Assembly: GCA_905373795.1 (NCBI GenBank)
Contig: CAJPUO010000005.1
Coordinates: forward strand, 1-40,937
Direction: 5' to 3'
DNA length: 40,937 nucleotides
From: Candidatus Saccharimonadota bacterium
Lineage (GTDB): Bacteria > Patescibacteriota > Saccharimonadia > Saccharimonadales > Saccharimonadaceae
The notes under the pieces were generated by a model that had not been told where the DNA came from, did not search any database, and saw nothing but the letters and a program-made list of their open reading frames with translations. The position numbers and the translations under genes are program-made. Position 1 is the first letter of the stretch. Each line of letters starts with the position of its first letter. Positions 29,358-36,138 of this stretch are shown here, in pieces.

Positions 29358-30647
29358 TTAGAACGGATGAAAGATGCTCAAATCCGGATATTTTTCAGCG
29401 ATTCGCAGCAGTTCGTTATATTTGGCAATTCGCTCCGAACGCGACATCGAGCCGGTTTTTATCTGGCCAGTACCCAAGCCAACCGCCAAATGCGCAATCG
29501 TCACATCCTCAGTCTCGCCAGAGCGGTGGCTCATCACCGTATTCCAGCCGGCATCTTTCGCCATTTGTACTGCTTGAATAGTCTCGGTAAGCGTACCGAT
29601 CTGATTCGGTTTAATTAAGATCGCGTTGGCAGCTTTTAGTTCAATGCCGCGCTTCAGCCGCTGGACATTAGTCACTAGCAAATCATCGCCGACCAGCTGG
29701 GCAAAGTTTCCTAATTCAGCAGTCAATTTTTGCCAATCCATCCACGCTTCCTCGTCCAAGCCATCCTCGATCGACAAAACTGGCACTTTACCCAGCAGCG
29801 CCTTATACGTGCGAATCATCTCCTCAGCGTTCAGCACGCGCTTTTCTGTCGCCAGATTATACTTTCCGTCCTTATACAATTCGCTTGCCGCCACGTCCAG
29901 CGCAAAACCGAAATCTGTACCCAATTTATAGCCAGCCTGTTCAATCGCCCGCGACAACAGCTGCATCGGCTCCATATTACCACCGCGAACCTTTGGCGCG
30001 TAGCCGCCCTCGTCGCCGACAGTTGTCGGATAATCCTCGGACTTCAGAATCTTCGCCAACGTGTGAAAAACTTCCGCGCTCATCTGCATCGCATCGGCAA
30101 ACGTCGCCGCGCTAATTGGAATAATCATATATTCTTGAAAATCAGTCGCGCCGAGTGCATGCTGACCGCCGTTCATCACGTTAATCATCGGCATCGGCAA
30201 AGACATCCTCGGCGAACCCGCCAAACTATTGACGTATTCAAACAGCTCCATCTGCCGCGATTTAGCAGCTGCCTTCGCTACTGCCAGCGACACCGCTAAG
30301 ATAGCATTCGCGCCCAAGCGGCCTTTATTCGGCGTGCCGTCCAGCTCGCGCATTTTTTGGTCAATTTTAATCTGATCAAACGGATCATCGCCCTTCAAAG
30401 CCTCGGCAATTTCTCCATTGATATGCTTGACTGCCTGCAAAACACCTTTGCCGCCGTACGCCAGCTCATCGCTGTCGCGCAGCTCCACCGCCTCAAATGA
30501 ACCAGTACTGGCGCCTGACGGCACTGCCGCCCGCCCGAACGAACCGTCGCTCAATACGACGTCCGCTTCCACCGTCGGATTACCGCGCGAATCTAAAATT
30601 TGCCGCGCATGAATGTCTGTAATTGTGATATTCGTATTTTCTTCCAT
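29358..30647 (-). CDS. eno: Enolase
   Basis: The enzyme converts 2-phosphoglycerate to phosphoenolpyruvate in glycolysis. The 429-residue product has the full-length pattern: ARQILDSRGNPTVE near the start, SGASTGSFEAVELRD, GDEGGYAP, VLSIEDGLDE, LIKPNQIGT with the catalytic Lys, and SHRSGETEDVTIAHLAVG. The minus-strand extended -10 TGC-TACACT (30660-30655) ends 7 bases before the ATG, with no Shine-Dalgarno sequence, so the message is probably leaderless. It is inserted, on the opposite strand, between rplK and rplA. Confidence 0.98.
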   Translation of the reverse strand: MEENTNITITDIHARQILDSRGNPTVEADVVLSDGSFGRAAVPSGASTGSFEAVELRDSDELAYGGKGVLQAVKHINGEIAEALKGDDPFDQIKIDQKMRELDGTPNKGRLGANAILAVSLAVAKAAAKSRQMELFEYVNSLAGSPRMSLPMPMINVMNGGQHALGATDFQEYMIIPISAATFADAMQMSAEVFHTLAKILKSEDYPTTVGDEGGYAPKVRGGNMEPMQLLSRAIEQAGYKLGTDFGFALDVAASELYKDGKYNLATEKRVLNAEEMIRTYKALLGKVPVLSIEDGLDEEAWMDWQKLTAELGNFAQLVGDDLLVTNVQRLKRGIELKAANAILIKPNQIGTLTETIQAVQMAKDAGWNTVMSHRSGETEDVTIAHLAVGLGTGQIKTGSMSRSERIAKYNELLRIAEKYPDLSIFHPF

Positions 30648-30654
30648 AATTACT

Positions 30655-30660
30655 AGTGTA
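30655..30660 (-). promoter_or_regulatory. Extended -10 element, leaderless start of eno
   Basis: Minus strand TGC-TACACT, 7 bases (AGTAATT) before the ATG at 30647. Confidence 0.6.
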
Positions 30661-30711
30661 GCAAAAAATGGAAGAAGAAAGAATGTTTAATAGGTCAAGT
30701 CTAAAATGACG

Positions 30712-31227
30712 TTACGAATCTTGCTCGCCGCTAAGGTCGCCAGATTCTCCATGCTCTTCTATTTTTTGAGAACCCTCCCTAACAACAGTGGCAGTCTCTG
30801 ACCCAGCCACTCCTGGTTCAGGATAGCAGTATATAGGATTATCGCATAATGCACCCTCAACTTTGCCAGTTCTAGCACTATAACCTGAAAATGTTATAGC
30901 ACCAGGACATCCTTTCGTCAATCTATTAATCCTTGTTTGCATTCTTTCAGCACCCTCCTTAAAAGTATCCACACCTTCTCTAAGAGCCTGCAGAGCGATA
31001 AGACGACTAAGTTCTCCCTTTAGCTCTGGATATAACCTCTTGGTATCTTCAAACTCACTGACAAGCCTTTCCCATTCTCTTATTTTGCCACTGATCCTTG
31101 GACACCTAAGACAGCCATCCGGTACATTCAGCGATGGGGGGGTAAGTTCGTCGATAACCCCGTCTTCATGTATTATATCTTTAGAGTTACTATCATCCCC
31201 ACCTGTAGTACTACCATTTCTTTCCAT
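30712..31227 (-). CDS. CxxC/CPGA-motif protein of unknown function (longer paralog)
   Basis: The 171-residue protein has a signature shared with its neighbour at 31339: Asn-Val-Pro-x-x-Cys39-x-x-Cys42-Pro-x-Ile-x-Gly, then Cys107-Pro-Gly-Ala-Ile, and Cys128-Asp-Asn-Pro. The four Cys may bind a metal (zinc-like) or form disulfides. Residues 45-105 between the Cys pairs are a charged helical segment. No signal peptide is visible, so a cytosolic metal-binding role is more likely. A possible -10 (TGC-TAGGAT or TATAAT, minus strand near 31241-31230) lies just before the ATG. Family not recognised. Confidence 0.75.
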   Translation of the reverse strand: MERNGSTTGGDDSNSKDIIHEDGVIDELTPPSLNVPDGCLRCPRISGKIREWERLVSEFEDTKRLYPELKGELSRLIALQALREGVDTFKEGAERMQTRINRLTKGCPGAITFSGYSARTGKVEGALCDNPIYCYPEPGVAGSETATVVREGSQKIEEHGESGDLSGEQDS

Positions 31228-31338
31228 AGATTATAATCCTAGCACACTTTACTAAATTTTGCAAATATATTGTGCTGTATAAACTAACCGCCCGCCAATA
31301 CCGCTAAGACTTATCGTCGCCGGCACCGCGAATTTCTT

Positions 31339-31653
31339 CTATCCAGTACGGGGGAGTGATGTATTTTTCTCCTTCACCGCAGGGCTATTACATCCCCTAA
31401 ACCCAGCGCTTTGGTCTGCTTCTGTAGCTATTACAGCACCAGGGCAATCTGCGGTTACTTCATCAATTTCACGCTGCGCAGCCTCAGTCTCTTCCAAACC
31501 GACAGCTGCAGCATGTTCGCGCGTGACGCCCCCTACATAAGGACATCCCTCACACCGCTTCGGAATATTCAGCCCAGCCGCTCCAGATCCATCATCAGGC
31601 TTTCCTTCAAAATCATTGCCATTTCCACCTATACCGCTCATTCGCTCTTTCAT
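31339..31653 (-). CDS. CxxC/CPGA-motif protein of unknown function (shorter paralog)
   Basis: The 104-residue product is related to the 30712 protein: Asn-Ile-Pro-x-x-Cys34-x-x-Cys37-Pro-x-Val-x-Gly, Cys70-Pro-Gly-Ala-Val, and Cys88-Asn-Ser-Pro. The helical segment between Cys pairs is much shorter (about 30 residues), so the Cys motifs are the conserved core. Gly/Asp-rich N-terminus and polar C-terminus are probably disordered. TTGAGGA is adjacent to the ATG at 31653; an in-frame ATG at 31641 is an alternative. Transcribed in the same direction as the paralog, with 111 bases between them. Confidence 0.7.
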   Translation of the reverse strand: MKERMSGIGGNGNDFEGKPDDGSGAAGLNIPKRCEGCPYVGGVTREHAAAVGLEETEAAQREIDEVTADCPGAVIATEADQSAGFRGCNSPAVKEKNTSLPRTG

Positions 31654-31751
31654 TCCTCAATCCTATAATATTTTATTATTACTTGCAACATTATGTTTAG
31701 ATAAGTGACGCTCAGGGAAAAAACAGAAGCCGCGTCCAAATACGCCTATGC

Positions 31752-31781
31752 TTGCCCTGATACCAGCCAATAGTATATAAC
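31752..31781 (+). promoter_or_regulatory. Promoter, leaderless start of the 31790 gene
   Basis: TTGCCC at 31752-31757 and TATAAC at 31776-31781 with an 18-base spacer; the -10 ends 8 bases before the ATG. Confidence 0.6.
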
Positions 31782-31789
31782 TAATCTTT

Positions 31790-33478
31790 ATGGAACGCCG
31801 CCAGCCAGAAACCGCACGAACAGATTTACTTTCCGAGTTGGAAAAATCAGACTTTTGGAAAAATGTTGAAATCATAAACCGAGAATTAGCCGCCTATAGC
31901 AGCGAAGAGCCAGACAATATACCGCCAAAGTATCATCCTGACACATTAACACTGGAACTTTCAGCGTGCCACTCCAATCCTCAGTACCTGGGTGAGACAG
32001 CCACCGTGACAATCGCTCATGAATCACCAAACGGCGAATTAAGCATTGAGCAAATAACTGGCGAGTTAGGATTGTTCACTTGCGTCGACGCTACCTCAAC
32101 CGAAGAATGCGACGGTGTCGAAATCACGGCCGACCAGCGCGTGGCAGCACTTCAAATCGGCGAAACAGCCGTTCCTTTGTCGCCAGAAACATTGCTGCAG
32201 CTTGATATCGAAAAGCCAACGCCAGATGAAGACCTGAACGATACATTCTCCTATATCATGAATCAAGTCCGCGAAATCGACGCCCTGCGGACGAAACCAA
32301 GCTACCGGGCAGCCTCGCCAAGCGAGCAGTCCATACTTGAGACAAACGCCGTCGAAAATGTCAATCAATATCTTGATGATATCGCCAATAACGACACTAT
32401 GACAATCGTAACGCTGCAACCAGATTCGAAACGTGATAATAATGTTATTTGGGTCAGGTATATTTACGTAACAATAGAGAATGACTGCACGCAATTTGAG
32501 ATAATCGACATTAACGACAGAACCTGCTACATTCCGCAAGAAGACGTCATTAACATTGAAATGACTAATAATCCAGTTAGTTCTGATGGAAACATTGACG
32601 TCATAGACTTTTTTAACAACGAAGCATTACAGAGAGCAATCAATGATTTTGAGGCCGGGATAGACGACCTAGATAGCCTGTCAGAAAAGATAGATCAGAT
32701 TATCGGCTATGATTATTTCTGTCAGAACGGCATGTTTTCAGGCCAGGGTGTTTTATACCGGCAGACTGCTTCGGGGGAGGTTTACAGAGAACCAACGACG
32801 TTTACCCAGCTATTGTCTCAAGGTTTTGATGTTTTAGAAATAGATGGAAAGAGACGGTTAGTTATTGCCCTGGAAGATCTTGACAACCCATCAAATGATT
32901 TATTTTATCTCATTCCCGATAGAGCACACCTCAACCAATGCATTCGCCAAACCGTTCCGGACGCTCTAAGAATTGAACCATATAGCTACTTATCTGAAGA
33001 TCTGCAGATAGCCGCACGTGCCGCAGAAGAACTGATTAAAAGCTATGCATTTATGAACACTGCTGATATTGAGCAGCAACGAATAATGTTTGAAGATCAA
33101 GAAGCCGTAAAAAATGTACGGTCAGATCTATCTCGTATTTTTGATATTTTATGCCAAGAATGTCAGATATGCTGTATGGCTAAAAAGTACTGGGCAACTG
33201 ATCTTCATGCTTACTGGTCGGATTCATATTCACCTAAAGAAATCGCTCAATCGACACCTGCGACAATCAAGTCAGGCGAGGAATTCCTTGAAATTTACGG
33301 CGATGTCGTCGACTTTATCATACCAGAGATACTTGAGAGCGATAAAAAAATAACCTCAATGGAAGACTTCCCGCTCAGCGAAGGAAAGCCAATGATACAA
33401 ATTATAGATGCAAGAGGCGACCAGCGTGTATATTTTGTGCCAATTGCTGATTTCCTTAGCGTCAGACCGCTCACGTAG
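31790..33478 (+). CDS. Large soluble protein of unknown function (562 aa)
   Basis: No family is recognised. The protein is acidic (many Asp/Glu), with no signal peptide or membrane segment. It alternates beta-rich segments (about 55-95, 200-250) with helical ones (260-290, 395-440), and has a local Cys cluster DILCQECQICCMAKK near 444-458 with four Cys in ten residues that could bind metal. It is monocistronic with its own promoter and lies divergently from the two CxxC proteins, the three together forming an accessory island between eno and rplA. Length and style recall the 552-residue orphan at 6756, but I see no sequence relation. Confidence 0.8.
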   Translation: MERRQPETARTDLLSELEKSDFWKNVEIINRELAAYSSEEPDNIPPKYHPDTLTLELSACHSNPQYLGETATVTIAHESPNGELSIEQITGELGLFTCVDATSTEECDGVEITADQRVAALQIGETAVPLSPETLLQLDIEKPTPDEDLNDTFSYIMNQVREIDALRTKPSYRAASPSEQSILETNAVENVNQYLDDIANNDTMTIVTLQPDSKRDNNVIWVRYIYVTIENDCTQFEIIDINDRTCYIPQEDVINIEMTNNPVSSDGNIDVIDFFNNEALQRAINDFEAGIDDLDSLSEKIDQIIGYDYFCQNGMFSGQGVLYRQTASGEVYREPTTFTQLLSQGFDVLEIDGKRRLVIALEDLDNPSNDLFYLIPDRAHLNQCIRQTVPDALRIEPYSYLSEDLQIAARAAEELIKSYAFMNTADIEQQRIMFEDQEAVKNVRSDLSRIFDILCQECQICCMAKKYWATDLHAYWSDSYSPKEIAQSTPATIKSGEEFLEIYGDVVDFIIPEILESDKKITSMEDFPLSEGKPMIQIIDARGDQRVYFVPIADFLSVRPLT

Positions 33479-33518
33479 TACTGGGAGAAAAAGGCTAGCC
33501 GCCAGCGCCCCATTATGC

Positions 33519-33524
33519 TATAAT
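33519..33524 (+). promoter_or_regulatory. Promoter of rplA
   Basis: TGC-TATAAT extended -10. The predicted start near 33531 gives a leader of about 74 bases before the rplA ATG. Confidence 0.65.
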
Positions 33525-33550
33525 TGACCCATTATCAAATCAATGCTGGG

Positions 33551-33580
33551 AGGCAGATTCGCTCGAGGTGGCGAGTCGCC
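33551..33580 (+). promoter_or_regulatory. Hairpin in the rplA leader
   Basis: GATTCGC at 33556-33562 pairs with GCGAGTC at 33571-33577 (7 bp, one G-U) around an eight-base loop, preceded by CTGGGAGGC. It could be an autoregulatory L1 site or simply a leader hairpin. Confidence 0.35.
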
Positions 33581-33604
33581 GCTTGTACCACAGAAAGGAT
33601 TAGT

Positions 33605-34624
33605 ATGGCCAAGAAAGCCGAGCTGCTGGAAAAAGCAGCAGAACTAAAATTAGCAGTCAGCGACAAGAACACTATCGCTGAGATTGAGGCGGCAATTGCC
33701 GAAGCTGAAGCAGGCGCGCCTGAGAGCAGCAAGCCGCACGAAACTAAAGACAAAGACGTCATCGCCGAGCGCGAAGCCGTCGTCGCCAAGGCCGGCAAAC
33801 GCAGCCAAAAAGCCCTCGACGAGGCTGCTGAAAAAGCCGAAAAGGAAGCCCGTAAAGAAGCCGGCGACACCACGCCGCAATCCGACGACGCCGAAGCACA
33901 TGTTAAGAAAGGCCCGAAGCCAATCACGCGCCCGCGCCTGGAGCGCCGCGGCAAGAAATACCAGGAAGCTGCGAAGAAGATTGAGAAAAATAAACTGTAC
34001 AGCCTCGACGAAGCGTTGAAACTGGCGACTGAGACCAGCCCGGTCAAGTTCGATGCCAGCGTTGAAATTCACGTTCGCCTGGGCGTTGATCCGCGCCAAG
34101 CCGACCAGAACGTCCGCTCGACTGTAGCGCTGCCGCACGGCACGGGTAAAGACGTTCGGGTAGCAGTTTTCGCGCCAGAAACCGAACATGCCGCTGCTAA
34201 AGAAGCCGGCGCTGACATCATCGGCGATGAGGAATTCCTGAAGCAGCTGGATAAGGAAGAAATGAACTTTGATATCCTGGTCGCCACGCCGCAATATATG
34301 CCGAAGCTTGGCAAGTACGCTCGGCTGCTCGGCCCGCGCGGCTTGATGCCAAATCCAAAATCCGGCACCGTCGCCACCGACGTCGCTAAAGCGGTGTCCG
34401 AAGCCAAGGCCGGCAAGGTCGAGTACCGCGTCGACAAGCAGGCCATCGTCCACTTGGCGGTTGGTAAAGTGTCGTTTGGCGCCGAAAAACTGGTAGAAAA
34501 CACTCGCGCCTTCCTCGCCAGTCTGAACGCCCAAAAGCCATCCAGCCTCAAGGGCATTTATGTCAAATCTATCGCTATCGCCACCACTATGGGGCCGAGC
34601 GTAAAGGTTGAAACTTCGCTGTAA
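33605..34624 (+). CDS. rplA: 50S ribosomal protein L1 with N-terminal extension
   Basis: The C-terminal 230 residues are canonical L1, the stalk protein near the E-site: RGKKYQEAAKKIEKNKLYSL, MPKLGKYARLLGPRGLMPNP and GTVATDVAKAV. Before it are about 105 extra residues: a short helical module (residues 3-35, KKAELLEKAAELKLAVSDKN pattern, similar to HeH/LEM or SAP-like modules) and a charged Lys/Glu/Ala linker. The ATG at 33605, with AGAAAGGA 5 bases upstream, is the first start after the promoter; an in-frame TTG at 33524 coincides with the -10 and is excluded. Normally rplA pairs with rplK, which is 5 kb away here. Confidence 0.95.
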   Translation: MAKKAELLEKAAELKLAVSDKNTIAEIEAAIAEAEAGAPESSKPHETKDKDVIAEREAVVAKAGKRSQKALDEAAEKAEKEARKEAGDTTPQSDDAEAHVKKGPKPITRPRLERRGKKYQEAAKKIEKNKLYSLDEALKLATETSPVKFDASVEIHVRLGVDPRQADQNVRSTVALPHGTGKDVRVAVFAPETEHAAAKEAGADIIGDEEFLKQLDKEEMNFDILVATPQYMPKLGKYARLLGPRGLMPNPKSGTVATDVAKAVSEAKAGKVEYRVDKQAIVHLAVGKVSFGAEKLVENTRAFLASLNAQKPSSLKGIYVKSIAIATTMGPSVKVETSL

Positions 34625-34641
34625 GGTTGGCTTGTTGGCAT

Positions 34642-34674
34642 AAACGCGCTCCGCATTAAGCAGGGCGCGTTTTC
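34642..34674 (+). terminator. Intrinsic terminator of rplA
   Basis: AAACGCGCTC at 34642-34651 pairs with GGGCGCGTTT at 34663-34672 (10 bp, one G-U), then TTTCAT. Confidence 0.85.
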
Positions 34675-34704
34675 ATATTCCTGAAAATTAAAGCCAACAT
34701 TGTC

Positions 34705-34733
34705 TTGCATCCCGTTGTCATTTCTGCTACAAT
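34705..34733 (+). promoter_or_regulatory. Promoter of rplJ-rplL
   Basis: TTGCAT at 34705-34710 and TACAAT at 34728-34733, spacer 17, with TGC before the -10. The start near 34740 gives a leader of about 220 bases. Confidence 0.7.
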
Positions 34734-34742
34734 TCTAAGGAA

Positions 34743-34873
34743 CATTACCAAAGACAGCGGCGATTTGTATAAAAACAGATGTAAAAATGCCGCCGAGGGA
34801 TGAAACAAAACTGTTTTAATCACGTCTTTGGTAGTGCGAGAATCAAAGACGTTTTTATTTGCCCGATTAAAAC
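34743..34873 (+). promoter_or_regulatory. rplJ leader: mutually exclusive antiterminator and terminator (L10-leader-like)
   Basis: CATTACCAAAGAC (34743-34755) can pair with GTCTTTGGTAGTG (34824-34836), 13 bp with one G-U, enclosing GCGGC/GCCGC and ATTTGT/ACAGAT inner stems. The same GTCTTTG can instead pair with CAAAGACGT (34844-34852; full arm ACGTCTTTG 34822-34830), followed by TTTTATTT, an intrinsic terminator. Only one can form. The layout matches the L10(L12) autogenous leader of Firmicutes-type bacteria. A further GTTTTAATC/GATTAAAAC pairing (34813-34821 with 34865-34873) encloses the terminator. Confidence 0.8.
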
Positions 34874-34959
34874 TTGGGTAAACAGAAACCAGATTCTCCA
34901 TTACCGCACGTTAACAAATCGGTCGAATCACACAAGAACCAATCAAAGAAAGGATTTTT

Positions 34960-35484
34960 ATGGCAATTTCACGCGATAAAAAACAAACTTTGGTTGCTGA
35001 ACTAACCGAGCTTCTGAAAGACGCCAAAGGTACGGCATTTGCGCGGTACCAGGGTCTGAGCGTGGCTGAATTGCAAGAGCTGCGCAAAGCTGCCCGCGAA
35101 GCAAACGTTGTCATCAAGGTGGTCAAAAACCGTTTGGTGCGCGTGGCGCTGCAGGGCATTGACACCTACAAAGAGGCTGAAACTGACCTGCTGGTTGGCC
35201 AGTTGGTCTACGCCATCAGTGCCGACGACGAAGTCATGCCAGCAAAAGTTTTGGACACGTTTGCAAAGACGCATCCAGCACTACAGTTGGCCGGCGGCTT
35301 CTCAGGTGAAGGCCTCGGCATCAACGAAGCTGACATCAAAGCGCTGGCAGGCTTGCCAAGCAAAGACCAGCTCATCGCCGAAGTGGTGGCACAGCTGCTC
35401 TCACCAGTCCACGACACCGTGGGCGCGCTGGGCGGCAACTTGCACGGTTTACTAGACGGCATCGAAGCCAAAGCTGCGGCTTAA
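34960..35484 (+). CDS. rplJ: 50S ribosomal protein L10
   Basis: L10 anchors the L7/L12 dimers to 23S rRNA. The 174-residue protein begins AISRDKKQTLVAELTELLKD and includes KVVKNRLVRVAL and a C-terminal helix (LLSPVHDTVGALGGNLHGLL) that binds L12 N-termini. AAAGGA lies 7 bases before the ATG. The leader upstream has attenuator-type structures, and a long RNA duplex separates it from rplL. Confidence 0.97.
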   Translation: MAISRDKKQTLVAELTELLKDAKGTAFARYQGLSVAELQELRKAAREANVVIKVVKNRLVRVALQGIDTYKEAETDLLVGQLVYAISADDEVMPAKVLDTFAKTHPALQLAGGFSGEGLGINEADIKALAGLPSKDQLIAEVVAQLLSPVHDTVGALGGNLHGLLDGIEAKAAA

Positions 35485-35496
35485 GTTTAGCAATCA

Positions 35497-35613
35497 ATCA
35501 TCTCGAGTTATTTGATCTTCATAAGTCTCCGTGTAGCGATTGCAGCCCGAGCGCCCCTGAAGGCGCCCGGCGCGAAAAGAGGAGACGTTGAAGATTGGAT
35601 GACTCGAGATGAT
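35497..35613 (+). other. Long intercistronic RNA hairpin between rplJ and rplL
   Basis: ATCATCTCGAGT (35497-35508) pairs perfectly with ACTCGAGATGAT (35602-35613) and the duplex continues through wobble pairs and ATCTTC/GAAGAT to about 35521/35589; after a small internal loop GTCTCC (35525-35530) pairs GGAGAC (35581-35586). This gives about 31 bp in all. The 50-base apical part holds a GC-rich stem (GCGCC 35551-35555 with GGCGC 35562-35566). Length suits RNase III cleavage; it may separate rplJ and rplL mRNA or set L10:L12 output. Confidence 0.85.
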
Positions 35614-35641
35614 CACTAATTAATAATCTAAGGAGAATACC

Positions 35642-36019
35642 ATGGCTGATATTAAAAAATTGGCTGATGAACTGGTCAAACTGACAGTTCTGGAAGTTAA
35701 TGAATTGAAGAATTACTTGAAAGAAGAATACGGCATCGAGCCAGCTGCAGCCGCAGTCGCGGTGGCTGGTCCAGCTGCTGGCGGCGACGACGGCGCTGCC
35801 GAGGAAAAAACAGAATTCACCGTCACCCTGAAAGAAGTCGGCACACAGAAAGTTGCCGTCATCAAGGCCGTCAAAGAAATCACCGGCCTGGGTCTGGGCG
35901 AAGCTAAGGCTATCGTTGACGGCGCTCCAGCACCAGTCCTGGAAAAAGTTTCTAAAGACGAAGCTGAAGCAGCAAAGAAAAAGCTGGAAGAAGCTGGCGC
36001 AACCGTCGAGCTTGCGTAA
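35642..36019 (+). CDS. rplL: 50S ribosomal protein L7/L12
   Basis: The 125-residue protein is the flexible stalk that recruits translational GTPases. It has the N-terminal dimerisation helices (ADIKKLADELVKLTVLEVNE), an Ala/Gly-rich hinge at about 37-55 and the factor-binding C-terminal domain (AVKEITGLGLGEAKAIVDGA). CTAAGGAG at 35629-35635 lies close before the ATG. It is the last gene of the unit; rpoB and rpoC, its usual followers, are not nearby. Confidence 0.97.
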   Translation: MADIKKLADELVKLTVLEVNELKNYLKEEYGIEPAAAAVAVAGPAAGGDDGAAEEKTEFTVTLKEVGTQKVAVIKAVKEITGLGLGEAKAIVDGAPAPVLEKVSKDEAEAAKKKLEEAGATVELA

Positions 36020-36054
36020 TTTGTTTGATTTTACAACCGATTTGTTTTCGTTTT

Positions 36055-36086
36055 ACCGTCGCCTGCTTATTGCGGGCGGCGGTTTT
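36055..36086 (+). terminator. Intrinsic terminator of rplJ-rplL
   Basis: ACCGTCGCCTGC at 36055-36066 pairs with GCGGGCGGCGGT at 36072-36083 (12 bp, two G-U) with a TTATT loop, then TTTGATT. Confidence 0.9.
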
Positions 36087-36123
36087 GATTAGGCCAATTA
36101 TTGAAATCCGCGTCCTAAGGTGC

Positions 36124-36129
36124 CATAAT
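36124..36129 (+). promoter_or_regulatory. Extended -10 element of hisS
   Basis: TGC-CATAAT ends 9 bases before the ATG at 36139; no Shine-Dalgarno sequence. Confidence 0.45.
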
Positions 36130-36138
36130 GTAACCATA

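Noticed and set aside
29730..30299. 189-residue open frame on the + strand across eno
   Set aside because: Antisense to enolase, whose protein match is decisive; its His/Arg-rich translation is not protein-like.
33650..34534. 294-residue open frame on the minus strand across rplA
   Set aside because: It lies wholly antisense to the well-supported L1 gene, has no promoter or Shine-Dalgarno sequence, and reflects codon bias of the other strand.
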